A stretch of 64,000 nucleotides of DNA from Rhynchopus euleeides. Taxonomy: Eukaryota > Euglenozoa > Diplonemea > Diplonemida > Diplonemidae. How positions within the stretch are numbered: position 1 is the first letter of the stretch; every line of letters begins with the position of its first letter. The notes under the pieces are model-generated. The model was not told where the DNA came from, did not search any database, and saw only the letters and a program-made list of their open reading frames with translations. The DNA is taken from assembly GCA_963210315.1 (NCBI GenBank), contig OY723242.1, positions 1,364,001-1,428,000 of the forward strand. The letters are read 5' to 3'. Shown here in pieces: positions 1-9,752 of the stretch. A program made the translations under genes and the position numbers.

Positions 1-184
1 CGGGGGCGCAGGAGGCCCCCTTCAGAACGACAGGCCGTTGCCCGACACAGTGTCGACCCCGCTCCGCCCGCCGTCCGCAGCGGGTGGCGGAGACAGGCAG
101 CCGCACACCCCTGGGAGCTCCCTCAGCCAGACACTCCCGGCGATGTCGGGGCATCGCGTGACGCAACCTGGGTACCCCGTGTGA
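1..184 (+). CDS. 3' end of ionotropic glutamate receptor-like gene (array copy 0, partial)
   Basis: Only the last 60 codons lie in the window; they run open from base 2 to a TGA at 182-184. The stretch matches the end of copy 1 (4790-4973) base for base as far as I can see. It encodes the Pro/Gly/Ser-rich cytoplasmic tail that ends in QPGYPV. The following spacer also matches the spacer after copy 1, so this is an earlier unit of the same 4.79 kb tandem array. The ligand-binding and channel parts lie outside the window. Confidence 0.85.
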   Translation, partial: GGAGGPLQNDRPLPDTVSTPLRPPSAAGGGDRQPHTPGSSLSQTLPAMSGHRVTQPGYPV

Positions 185-948
185 CCAGGCCCCCCCCTCA
201 ACACCCCGTGTCACACAGACCTGCCTCGCCGAGCCAGCCCTCCCCAGGGCGCTGCTTGTGGAAATGCCGCAATGCTGCTCCTCCAAGGCCACCCCCGCCT
301 TCTCCTCCTCGGCGGCGCTGCTGAGGGCATCAGCATCGGCTCGGCATTGGAACCCCTATTCAGCGCTCCTCCTGTCTGAGGGTGATCCGCGAAAGGGTTC
401 GGTCCGCAGCCAGCCTAGCCAGTGCTGAGGGACACGGGGGTGGTGGTGGTGGTGGTGGTGACAGTTCTCCTTTTTTTGGAGCAAACCGCACCCCCCCCCC
501 CCCCTCCCCCTCCCCCTTCAGCTCCTGCAGGACCACCTTCGGATTCGCCCTGCGACGTGATGTCATACCCGTTATACCCCAGGCAGGGGGGGGTGGGTGG
601 GGTGGCGTGGAGGGGGTGTGTCTGTGTGTGGGTCGCCACTCTTGAGAAGAAGCAGCCTTCGCACACCTCCCCCTACCCCCCCCCCCCCCCCCCGGCGATG
701 CTTTGCTTGCTGTGCATGTTATCCATAAGCAGGGGGGTGGGGGACTCTTCCGAGACCTTGCGGCTGTCTGGTAGATCGTAGAAAAGCCTCGCCAAGGCGA
801 GGAAGCTAGGGGCCCCGGTTGTGTTGAGCTGTGTGACCACCCCTCTGATCCCCCGGTGCGATCTCCTTCACTCTCTCCCCCCCTCAGCCCCCTCCCCTCC
901 CCTCCAGAGATGCTGTGTGGGTGGTGGGACTCTTCCTCCCATATTTTA

Positions 949-1480
949 GGGGCATTCGCTCTGAAGTGCAGAACAGTGAGCCGCCTCACAATATAGGCTG
1001 ATAGCGTATCAGTTCTCGTGCGTCGTCTTTCGTACGATGCGGGGTCCGCTAATCCAACACAGCAAACGCTCTGAAGTGCAGAACAGCGAGCCGCCTCACA
1101 ATATAGGCTGCAAAAAAGAAATGGCCATGCCGACACGCTGTAACCAGGTGCCGGAGGACCCACGACAGGTCACCTTCCGCCACATTCGCATGTGGGTGGG
1201 GGATCGGGGGTGGGTGGGTGGATACACTACACGTCGAATGATCCCATCAGGAGTAGGGAGCTTGGTCTGCTCGATACTTTTTATTTGATTCACGTGCCCT
1301 TGTGACTCTGTGGGTGTGTGCAAGCCTGCCCAGGGGTGGGCATGCAGGGCCGCTTCGGTGATCCCGCATACCACACCATGCGTACATAAGGGCTTTCGCT
1401 TTTGTGAGTCAAAACCGTGTCAAATCTGCCTCCTCTTTTGCGGGGTGGCTCATGTTTCTGCACTTCTGAGCGAAGACCCC
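949..1480. mobile_element. Candidate inverted-arm (MITE-like) element in spacer
   Basis: The left arm begins GGGGCATTCGCTCTGAAGTG and continues through a GTGAGCCGCCTCAC-like block. The right arm, ending at 1480 as CTGAGCGAAGACCCC, is its imperfect reverse complement over about 45 bp. A second left-type arm lies inside at about 1066-1112. No transposase is encoded, and I could not define a clean target duplication. Related arms occur near 36.0, 37.8, 41.5, 41.7 and 44.2 kb, so this is a dispersed family. Confidence 0.5.
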
Positions 1481-1961
1481 CATAAGGTTGGTACATTTAG
1501 TCGGAGGTGAATTGGCTTTCCAGCGGTGGTGCTGCTCGTATTCTCAAAAAGAAGAGGATTGCCGAGGGGGTAGGAGGGGTGGGGGGTGGGGGGGCTGGCC
1601 TCTCTTCGTTTTGTTTGTGCAGCCTGTCATATTACACTTTTGCCACTTGCCTTGTTGCTCTTTCCACAGGTCGGTCGCTTCTTTGATACCGCAAAGAAGC
1701 CCGTTGGTCACCCGAGCCCGACTGGCACCGCAGGGAGGGGGGTGTGGGGTGCATGGGGCGGGTGTGGGGCTTCGGTCCAAAGAGTGCAGATAATCACAAC
1801 GACCCCCCCCCCCCCCTCCCCCTCCCTCCCCCCCTCCTCACTTTCAAGAAACAAACAGATTGTCTTAACATCACCTCCCTCCTCACAAGGAGTCGGCACA
1901 GTGCCGTATGTTTTTGTTGTCCTGTCTGGCCTTTTGCCGATTGCCACCTCCACCCCGCCAC

Positions 1962-1963
1962 AG
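1962..1963 (+). promoter_or_regulatory. Predicted trans-splice acceptor (AG) for receptor copy 1
   Basis: A pyrimidine-rich stretch from about 1920 to 1960 ends in CCACAG, 25 nt before the ATG at 1989. The same spacing recurs at 6747-6748, 16309-16310 and 26244-26245 for the other copies. It supports choosing the ATG at 1989 over the in-frame ATG at 1908, which would lie upstream of the acceptor. Confidence 0.5.
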
Positions 1964-1988
1964 GGCCCACGGCTGCTGGGCGACAGGG

Positions 1989-4973
1989 ATGCCGCCACAA
2001 CCGTGGCCCCGCTGCATGCTGCTGGGCATCTGCATCGCGCTGCTTGTGCCCTGCGCGTCCCCCCAGCCCGAGGTGCGTGTGGGTGTGCTCTGGGATTCGC
2101 AAGACGCGAGTGAGGTGCAGGACGTGCATGTCGCCGTGCAGGTGGCCATCGATATCTTCACCCGCAGCAGCAACATGTCCTGGCAACCCGTCATGCTCCC
2201 CGTGGCTGTTGGGCAGGGGGGGTCGGAGGCGCTGGTTGACGGCGTCTGCGAGTTGGTGCGGCAGGGGGGCCTGGTGGGGGTGGTGGGGATGCAGACCAGC
2301 GACGGGGCGCTCCACGCCTCCTTCCAGGCAGGCCTGCACCACCTCCCTGTCATCTCCCCCAGCGCCACGGTGTCGCACCTCGACAAGGACGGGCTGTTCC
2401 TCCGCAGGACGGTGCCTGACAACCGCGCTGCCGCACAGTCCATGCCGTCCTTCCTGAAGGAGATCCCAGCCCTCTCCAAGGCATCGCTTGGGATCGTCTT
2501 CTCCAAGGATTACTACGGCACAGACATGGCGTATGAGCTGCGCAACGCGATGAACGAGGCGGGGCGCACCGTCGCGACAGTTTTCGAAATACCCCCCTCC
2601 CCCGCAAGATACGGCGAGGTGTTTGCCCACCTCCACTCGAAGTACGTCGAGGTGGTGATCCTCGCCACCTCGCACGACGTGGGAATGGACCTCCTCCGGG
2701 CAGCCATCGCAAGCACACCCCCAATCTTCACCGGAGGGCACGCGTGGATCGTGATGGACGCAATGTCGTTCAACGACATTCCCCAAGACTTGCAGCAGCA
2801 GCTCGTCGGGCTTCTGGGAGTGCGGCCCCTCCTCGAAACGAGCCAGAGGTACTTCGAGCTGGGTGCGGCACGGGGTGGCCACCCTTCCGACTTGATGCGA
2901 CTCACCTTCGACGCAACGTGGGCTTTACTGCTTGCCGCAGAGCGGTCGCAGGTGTGGCAAAACCCACTGGGTCCCAAACAGTGCGAAGAGGTGTCAGCAA
3001 ACACACGGTGGTCGGATGGGCAGAAGATGCTGGATGCTCTCGACACGCTCCACGATCCGAAGGGTGCTGCTGGCACCGTGCAGGTCAAACCCTCAACCCA
3101 GAGCGAGAAGTTTGAGCTGGTGAACTACCAGGTGACGCTCGGAGGTGCCACGCGTTGGGCGAGTGCCGGGATCTTCTCACCGCCAGCCACTGCGATCGTT
3201 GCGCCGGAGGATGCCATCACATGGCCTGGGGGGAAGGCACCATCTTCAGAGCAACTCCTTCTGGGGCATCACCTGCGTGTTCTGTTCATCATCTTCCCCC
3301 CGTTTGTGCAGGCGAGGGACCCTGCTGAGGTGCAGGCGGGTGAGCTTGCTGTGGAGGGCCTTGTCGTGGATATCATACAGGAGCTTTCGGCAAAGCTTGA
3401 CTTCACCTTTGAGGCGGTGTCGATGAAGGGGAATTGGAGCGGGGGTTTGCAGCGGCTCGCCGCGAAGGAGTTCGACATGCAGGCGGCAGACACGGGGATC
3501 ACGGAGGAGCGTGAGAAATTTGTCGACTTCACCCAACCCTATATGGAGACGACAAGCATCCTCGTCGTCTCCAGCGCTGTGTATGAGAGCAACATGTTCC
3601 GATTCGCCTCGCCCTTCACCATCGAGCTGTGGATAGTCCTGTTCGGGATTGTCCTCGCCACCTCTGTCGCACTCTACCTCCTGGAGGACCGCACCACCAT
3701 CAAGCCAGTCGAGGATCGGGGCGGGATGTCGCCCTACGTCGCCCCCTCTGGGAAGTACTCCTACGAGAACTCCCTGTGGTTTGCCTGCACCGCCTTCCTC
3801 AACGTGCAGACCGGGGAGGCGCTGACCCGCACGGGGCGCCTCTTCTCCCTCGGGTTCTTCTGGCTGTCCGTTGTCACCATCGCGACGTACACAGCAGAGC
3901 TTGCTGCCTTTCTCGCGAGGCGCACCCCCGCTTATAAGGTCAACTCCATCGATGAGTTTACATCGGGTTCGGTCGGCGCGTCCCAGCTGGGTGTCACACC
4001 GGATACTGTCAACGAGGTGTGGCTGAGGGCGCAGCCAAGCCTTCAAGGTGGTTACCGCAACATCAGCACCGAGTTCGAGCAGACCGAGAGGACGAAGAGT
4101 GGAGACCTCGCCGCCTCCATCCAGGACAGCATCTGGGCGGAGTGGTACGTCGGGCGTGCCGACAGCAGCGGCGTGTGCCCCTTCGAGGTGCGGGGGGCCG
4201 GGTGGAACCCGCGCGGCGTGGGGCTGGCCCTCCAGAAGAACTCCCCCTACACCTCGGTGCTCAGCGAGCAGCTGCTGTCCCTCAGGGAGTCGGGGCGCCT
4301 CGACGCCCTGAAGAGCAAGTGGTACGCACCCAACTGCACCGCCACCGAGGAGGCCGACCAGTCCCTCGTCATCGAAGACTTCGGAGGGGCCCTCCTGGTC
4401 TACGGGGGCATGGTGGTGGTCGCCGTCGCCGCACGCATCCTCCGCATCTGCAGGGCACGCCTGTGCCCCCCGCGCCGCCCCCATGCCACCACCGACACAT
4501 CCTACGCGCCCCTCGGCTCCGACGGTGGCGACCCTCTGTTCGCCCCTCCTGCCTCAACTGCTGCCTCACCCAGCGCCGTTAGCAGAGTCGGCATATCCCC
4601 TTACGGGACACACCCCGCTGGGAAGGGCAGCACCACTCCCGAGGTGATGTCCGGCTCACCGAACGCCGGGGTGGCACAGCGGCACGGGAGGGTCTCCGGG
4701 CAGTCATCTCCCGATGCACGGAAGGGCGGCGAGGTGCAGGCAAGCGCCCGGTTGGTGAACGGGGCGGAGTCCAAAGGGGGTTGGGCAGGCGGGGGCGCAG
4801 GAGGCCCCCTTCAGAACGACAGGCCGTTGCCCGACACAGTGTCGACCCCGCTCCGCCCGCCGTCCGCAGCGGGTGGCGGAGACAGGCAGCCGCACACCCC
4901 TGGGAGCTCCCTCAGCCAGACACTCCCGGCGATGTCGGGGCATCGCGTGACGCAACCTGGGTACCCCGTGTGA
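1989..4973 (+). CDS. Ionotropic glutamate receptor-like ligand-gated channel, copy 1
   Basis: This is a 994-residue membrane channel with the full iGluR layout. A signal peptide (hydrophobic LLGICIALLVPCA) is followed by an ANF-receptor-type amino-terminal domain at about 27-400. Ligand-binding lobe S1 spans about 428-540 with the ligand-carboxylate Arg508 (ITEEREKF). M1 is at about 544-568. The pore loop NSLWFACTAFLNVQTG carries Asn605 at the Q/R/N site. M3 holds TYTAELAAF at 633-641, a variant of SYTANLAAF. S2 spans about 650-790 with Asp713 at the amino-group position and Cys730/Cys783 as the usual disulfide. M4 is at about 799-818, followed by a long Pro/Gly/Ser-rich tail. The in-frame ATG at 1908 adds 27 residues but precedes the predicted splice acceptor. 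The ligand is unknown; Asp713 and Asn605 recall NMDA receptors. Confidence 0.92.
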   Translation: MPPQPWPRCMLLGICIALLVPCASPQPEVRVGVLWDSQDASEVQDVHVAVQVAIDIFTRSSNMSWQPVMLPVAVGQGGSEALVDGVCELVRQGGLVGVVGMQTSDGALHASFQAGLHHLPVISPSATVSHLDKDGLFLRRTVPDNRAAAQSMPSFLKEIPALSKASLGIVFSKDYYGTDMAYELRNAMNEAGRTVATVFEIPPSPARYGEVFAHLHSKYVEVVILATSHDVGMDLLRAAIASTPPIFTGGHAWIVMDAMSFNDIPQDLQQQLVGLLGVRPLLETSQRYFELGAARGGHPSDLMRLTFDATWALLLAAERSQVWQNPLGPKQCEEVSANTRWSDGQKMLDALDTLHDPKGAAGTVQVKPSTQSEKFELVNYQVTLGGATRWASAGIFSPPATAIVAPEDAITWPGGKAPSSEQLLLGHHLRVLFIIFPPFVQARDPAEVQAGELAVEGLVVDIIQELSAKLDFTFEAVSMKGNWSGGLQRLAAKEFDMQAADTGITEEREKFVDFTQPYMETTSILVVSSAVYESNMFRFASPFTIELWIVLFGIVLATSVALYLLEDRTTIKPVEDRGGMSPYVAPSGKYSYENSLWFACTAFLNVQTGEALTRTGRLFSLGFFWLSVVTIATYTAELAAFLARRTPAYKVNSIDEFTSGSVGASQLGVTPDTVNEVWLRAQPSLQGGYRNISTEFEQTERTKSGDLAASIQDSIWAEWYVGRADSSGVCPFEVRGAGWNPRGVGLALQKNSPYTSVLSEQLLSLRESGRLDALKSKWYAPNCTATEEADQSLVIEDFGGALLVYGGMVVVAVAARILRICRARLCPPRRPHATTDTSYAPLGSDGGDPLFAPPASTAASPSAVSRVGISPYGTHPAGKGSTTPEVMSGSPNAGVAQRHGRVSGQSSPDARKGGEVQASARLVNGAESKGGWAGGGAGGPLQNDRPLPDTVSTPLRPPSAAGGGDRQPHTPGSSLSQTLPAMSGHRVTQPGYPV

Positions 4974-6773
4974 CCAGGCCCCCCCCTCAACACCCCGTGT
5001 CACACAGACCTGCCTCGCCGAGCCAGCCCTCCCCAGGGCGCTGCTTGTGGAAATGCCGCAATGCTGCTCCTCCAAGGCCACCCCCGCCTTCTCCTCCTCG
5101 GCGGCGCTGCTGAGGGCATCAGCATCGGCTCGGCATTGGAACCCCTATTCAGCGCTCCTCCTGTCTGAGGGTGATCCGCGAAAGGGTTCGGTCCGCAGCC
5201 AGCCTAGCCAGTGCTGAGGGACACGGGGGTGGTGGTGGTGGTGGTGGTGACAGTTCTCCTTTTTTTGGAGCAAACCGCACCCCCCCCCCCCCTCCCCCTC
5301 CCCCTTCAGCTCCTGCAGGACCACCTTCGGATTCGCCCTGCGACGTGATGTCATACCCGTTATACCCCAGGCAGGGGGGGGTGGGTGGGGTGGCGTGGAG
5401 GGGGTGTGTCTGTGTGTGGGTCGCCACTCTTGAGAAGAAGCAGCCTTCGCACACCTCCCCCTACCCCCCCCCCCCCCCCCGGCGATGCTTTGCTTGCTGT
5501 GCATGTTATCCATAAGCAGGGGGGTGGGGGACTCTTCCGAGACCTTGCGGCTGTCTGGTAGATCGTAGAAAAGCCTCGCCAAGGCGAGGAAGCTAGGGGC
5601 CCCGGTTGTGTTGAGCTGTGTGACCACCCCTCTGATCCCCCGGTGCGATCTCCTTCACTCTCTCCCCCCCTCAGCCCCCTCCCCTCCCCTCCAGAGATGC
5701 TGTGTGGGTGGTGGGACTCTTCCTCCCATATTTTAGGGGCATTCGCTCTGAAGTGCAGAACAGTGAGCCGCCTCACAATATAGGCTGATAGCGTATCAGT
5801 TCTCGTGCGTCGTCTTTCGTACGATGCGGGGTCCGCTAATCCAACACAGCAAACGCTCTGAAGTGCAGAACAGCGAGCCGCCTCACAATATAGGCTGCAA
5901 AAAAGAAATGGCCATGCCGACACGCTGTAACCAGGTGCCGGAGGACCCACGACAGGTCACCTTCCGCCACATTCGCATGTGGGTGGGGGATCGGGGGTGG
6001 GTGGGTGGATACACTACACGTCGAATGATCCCATCAGGAGTAGGGAGCTTGGTCTGCTCGATACTTTTTATTTGATTCACGTGCCCTTGTGACTCTGTGG
6101 GTGTGTGCAAGCCTGCCCAGGGGTGGGCATGCAGGGCCGCTTCGGTGATCCCGCATACCACACCATGCGTACATAAGGGCTTTCGCTTTTGTGAGTCAAA
6201 ACCGTGTCAAATCTGCCTCCTCTTTTGCGGGGTGGCTCATGTTTCTGCACTTCTGAGCGAAGACCCCCATAAGGTTGGTACATTTAGTCGGAGGTGAATT
6301 GGCTTTCCAGCGGTGGTGCTGCTCGTATTCTCAAAAAGAAGAGGATTGCCGAGGGGGTAGGAGGGGTGGGGGGTGGGGGGGCTGGCCTCTCTTCGTTTTG
6401 TTTGTGCAGCCTGTCATATTACACTTTTGCCACTTGCCTTGTTGCTCTTTCCACAGGTCGGTCGCTTCTTTGATACCGCAAAGAAGCCCGTTGGTCACCC
6501 GAGCCCGACTGGCACCGCAGGGAGGGGGGTGTGGGGTGCATGGGGCGGGTGTGGGGCTTCGGTCCAAAGAGTGCAGATAATCACAACGACCCCCCCCCCC
6601 CTCCCCCTCCCTCCCCCCCTCCTCACTTTCAAGAAACAAACAGATTGTCTTAACATCACCTCCCTCCTCACAAGGAGTCGGCACAGTGCCGTATGTTTTT
6701 GTTGTCCTGTCTGGCCTTTTGCCGATTGCCACCTCCACCCCGCCACAGGGCCCACGGCTGCTGGGCGACAGGG
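4974..6773. other. Spacer between receptor copies 1 and 2
   Basis: No gene is seen. It is a near-exact repeat of 185-1988, with the same inverted-arm element (5736-6267), (GGT)n run and C tracts. Differences are mostly in homopolymer length. The predicted trans-splice acceptor for copy 2 is at 6747-6748, 25 nt before the ATG. Confidence 0.7.
5736..6267. mobile_element. Candidate inverted-arm element, second array unit
   Basis: This is the copy of the 949-1480 element in the next array unit, with the same GGGGCATTCGCTC left end and GAGCGAAGACCCC right end. It was evidently carried by the tandem duplication rather than inserted independently, because its flanks are the same in both units. Confidence 0.5.
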
Positions 6774-9752
6774 ATGCCGCCACAACCGTGGCCCCGCTGC
6801 ATGCTGCTGGGCATCTGCATCGCGCTGCTTGTGCCCTGCGCGTCCCCCCAGCCCGAGGTGCGTGTGGGTGTGCTCTGGGATTCGCAAGACGCGAGTGAGG
6901 TGCAGGACGTGCATGTCGCCGTGCAGGTGGCCATCGATATCTTCACCCGCAGCAGCAACATGTCCTGGCAACCCGTCATGCTCCCCGTGGCTGTTGGGCA
7001 GGGGGGGTCGGAGGCGCTGGTTGACGGCGTCTGCGAGTTGGTGCGGCAGGGGGGCCTGGTGGGGGTGGTGGGGATGCAGACCAGCGACGGGGCGCTCCAC
7101 GCCTCCTTCCAGGCAGGCCTGCACCACCTCCCTGTCATCTCCCCCAGCGCCACGGTGTCGCACCTCGACAAGGACGGGCTGTTCCTCCGCAGGACGGTGC
7201 CTGACAACCGCGCTGCCGCACAGTCCATGCCGTCCTTCCTGAAGGAGATCCCAGCCCTCTCCAAGGCATCGCTTGGGATCGTCTTCTCCAAGGATTACTA
7301 CGGCACAGACATGGCGTATGAGCTGCGCAACGCGATGAACGAGGCGGGGCGCACCGTCGCGACAGTTTTCGAAATACCTTCCCCAGCAAACTACACCGAG
7401 GTGTTTGCCCACCTCCGCTCGAAGTACGTCGAGGTGGTGATCCTCGCCACCTCGCACAGCGTGGGAATGGACCTCCTCCAGGCAGCTGTCAAGGGCACTC
7501 CCTCAGCCTTCACCGGAGGGTACGCATGGATCATGATGGACGCAATGTCCTTCGACGACATCGCCGATAATGACCTGAGGAAGCAGCTCGTCGGGCTTCT
7601 GGGAGTGCGGCCTCTCCTCGAGACGAGCCAGAGGTACTTCGAGCTGGGTGCGGCACGGGGTGGCCACCCTTCCGACTTGATGCGACTCACCTTCGACGCA
7701 ACGTGGGCTCTCCTGCTTGCCGCAGAGCGGTCGCAGGTGTGGCAAAACCCACTGGGTCCCAAACAGTGCGAAGAGATCTCCGCAGGCGCCGAGTGGCCGG
7801 ATGGGCAGAAGATGCTGGATGCTCTCGACGGCATCGACGAGGCTGGGGGTGCTGCTGGCACCGTGCAGGTCAAACCCTCAACCCAGAGCGAGAAGTTTGA
7901 GCTGGTGAACTACCAGGTGACGCTCGGAGGTGCCACGCGTTGGGCGAGTGCCGGGGTCTTCTCACCGCCAGCCACTGCGGTCGTTGCACCGGAGGATACC
8001 ATCTCCTGGCCTGGGCACAGGGCGCCTTCTTCCGAGCAGCTCCTGCTAGGGCGGCACCTGCGTATTCTGTTCATCATCTTCCCCCCGTTTGTGCAGGCGA
8101 GGGACCCTGCTGAGGTGCAGGCGGGTGAGCTTGCTGTGGAGGGCCTTGTCGTGGATATCATACAGGATCTTTCGGCAAAGCTTGACTTCACCTTTGAGGC
8201 GGTGTCGATGAAGGGGAATTGGGCTGGGGGGCTGAAGAGGGTCGCTGCAGGGGAGTTCGACATGCAGGCGGCAGACACGGGGATCACGGAGGAGCGTGAG
8301 AAGTTCGTCGACTTCACCCAACCCTATATGGAGACGACAAGCATCCTCGTCGTCTCCAGCGCTGTGTATGAGAGCAACATGTTCCGATTCGCCTCGCCCT
8401 TCACCATCGAGCTGTGGATAGTCCTGTTCGGGATTGTCCTCGCCACCTCTGTCGCACTCTACCTCCTGGAGGACCGCACCACCATCAAACCAGTCGAGGA
8501 TCGGGGCGGGATGTCGCCCTACGTCGCCCCCTCTGGGAAGTACTCCTACGAGAACTCCCTGTGGTTTGCCTGCACCGCCTTCCTCAACGTGCAGACCGGG
8601 GAGGCGCTGACCCGCACGGGGCGTCTCTTCTCCCTCGGGTTCTTCTGGCTGTCCGTTGTCACCATCGCGACGTACACAGCAGAGCTTGCTGCCTTTCTCG
8701 CGAGGCGCACCCCCGCTTATAAGGTGAACTCCATCGATGAGTTCACATCGGGTTCGTTCGGCGCGTCCCAGCTGGGTGTCACACCGGATACTGTCAACGA
8801 GAAGTGGCTGAAGGCGCAGACAGGACTCCAAGGAGATTACTACACAAGCAATAGTGAGTTTGACCAGACGGAGAAGACAAAGAGCGGGCAACTCACTGCG
8901 TCCATCCAGGACAGCACCTGGGCGGAGTGGTACGTCGGGCGTGCCGACAGCAGCGGCGTGTGCCCCTTCGAGGTGCGGGGGGCCGGGTGGAACCCGCGCG
9001 GCGTGGGGCTGGCCCTCCAGAAGAACTCCCCCTACACCTCGGTGCTCAGCGAGCAGCTGCTGTCCCTCAGGGAGTCGGGGCGCCTCGACGCCCTGAAGAG
9101 CAAGTGGTACGCACCCAACTGCACCGCCACCGAGGAGGCCGACCAGTCCCTCGTCATCGAAGACTTCGGAGGGGCCCTCCTGGTCTACGGGGGCATGGTG
9201 GTGGTCGCCGTAGCCGCACGCCTCATCCGCATCTGCAGGGCACGCCTGTGCCCCCCGCGCCGCCCCCATGCCACCACCGACACATCCTACGCGCCCCTCG
9301 GCTCCGACGGTGCCGCCCCTCCTTTTGCCCCTCCTGCCGCTGCCTCACCCGGCCCCGCCAGCAACCCTTACGATGCATACCCCGCTGGGAAGGGCAGCAC
9401 CGCTCCTGAGGTGCTCTCCAGTTTGCCGGTCGTCGGGGTGGCACAGCGGCATGGGAGGGTCCAGCAGCAGCAGCAGGCGCCCTGGCAGTCATCTCCCGAT
9501 GCACGGAAGGGCGGCGAGGTGCAGGCAAGCGCCCGGTTGGTGAACGGGGCGGGCGGGGGTGTGGGGGCAGCGCTCCGGAAGGAACGGCCCCTCCCAGACA
9601 CGGTTGCCTCCCCGCTCCGCCCGCCAGCCGCAGCGGCGGGCGGCGGCGGCGGCGGCGGCGACAGGCAGCCGTACACCCCTGCGGGATCCGGGATTCACAC
9701 ACTCCCGGCGATGTCAGGGTATCGCGTGACGCAACCTGGGTACCCCGTGTGA
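6774..9752 (+). CDS. Ionotropic glutamate receptor-like channel, copy 2
   Basis: This is a 992-residue receptor with the same architecture as copy 1: signal peptide, amino-terminal domain, S1, M1, pore loop, M3, S2, M4 and a low-complexity tail. The first ~228 residues match copy 1. After that, diverged patches appear in the second half of the amino-terminal domain (for example SPANYTEV against SPARYGEV), around residue 385, in S1 (GNWAGGLKRV), in S2 (FGASQ...EKWLKAQTG) and in the tail, separated by identical blocks. The tail has a Gln run and a poly-Gly run absent from copy 1. All pore and ligand-contact residues named for copy 1 are kept. The in-frame ATG at 6693 lies upstream of the predicted acceptor. 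Confidence 0.92.
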   Translation: MPPQPWPRCMLLGICIALLVPCASPQPEVRVGVLWDSQDASEVQDVHVAVQVAIDIFTRSSNMSWQPVMLPVAVGQGGSEALVDGVCELVRQGGLVGVVGMQTSDGALHASFQAGLHHLPVISPSATVSHLDKDGLFLRRTVPDNRAAAQSMPSFLKEIPALSKASLGIVFSKDYYGTDMAYELRNAMNEAGRTVATVFEIPSPANYTEVFAHLRSKYVEVVILATSHSVGMDLLQAAVKGTPSAFTGGYAWIMMDAMSFDDIADNDLRKQLVGLLGVRPLLETSQRYFELGAARGGHPSDLMRLTFDATWALLLAAERSQVWQNPLGPKQCEEISAGAEWPDGQKMLDALDGIDEAGGAAGTVQVKPSTQSEKFELVNYQVTLGGATRWASAGVFSPPATAVVAPEDTISWPGHRAPSSEQLLLGRHLRILFIIFPPFVQARDPAEVQAGELAVEGLVVDIIQDLSAKLDFTFEAVSMKGNWAGGLKRVAAGEFDMQAADTGITEEREKFVDFTQPYMETTSILVVSSAVYESNMFRFASPFTIELWIVLFGIVLATSVALYLLEDRTTIKPVEDRGGMSPYVAPSGKYSYENSLWFACTAFLNVQTGEALTRTGRLFSLGFFWLSVVTIATYTAELAAFLARRTPAYKVNSIDEFTSGSFGASQLGVTPDTVNEKWLKAQTGLQGDYYTSNSEFDQTEKTKSGQLTASIQDSTWAEWYVGRADSSGVCPFEVRGAGWNPRGVGLALQKNSPYTSVLSEQLLSLRESGRLDALKSKWYAPNCTATEEADQSLVIEDFGGALLVYGGMVVVAVAARLIRICRARLCPPRRPHATTDTSYAPLGSDGAAPPFAPPAAASPGPASNPYDAYPAGKGSTAPEVLSSLPVVGVAQRHGRVQQQQQAPWQSSPDARKGGEVQASARLVNGAGGGVGAALRKERPLPDTVASPLRPPAAAAGGGGGGGDRQPYTPAGSGIHTLPAMSGYRVTQPGYPV

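Larger units (their letters stand above)
185..1988. other. Spacer between receptor copies 0 and 1
   Basis: I see no gene here. The spacer holds a (GGT)n run near 439-460, long C tracts near 490-515, 670-693 and 1803-1830, G-rich stretches near 1570-1600 and an inverted-arm element at 949-1480. It recurs almost unchanged before copy 2 (4974-6773), differing mainly in the lengths of C runs. Short frames that stay open across the C-rich parts have no recognisable product. Confidence 0.7.

Noticed and set aside
1908..1988. Upstream in-frame ATG adding 27 residues to the receptor
   Set aside because: It lies before the predicted splice acceptor and would place a second hydrophobic start before the normal signal peptide; the ATG at 1989 fits better.
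1794..2882. Minus-strand frame of 362 residues across the start of receptor copy 1
   Set aside because: Shadow of the plus-strand gene and its C-rich leader; composition is His/Arg/Val-rich nonsense with no motif.
3246..4484. 412-residue minus-strand frame opposite the receptor gene (and its counterparts in other copies)
   Set aside because: It is an antisense shadow of GC-rich coding DNA; the plus-strand product is a clear iGluR.
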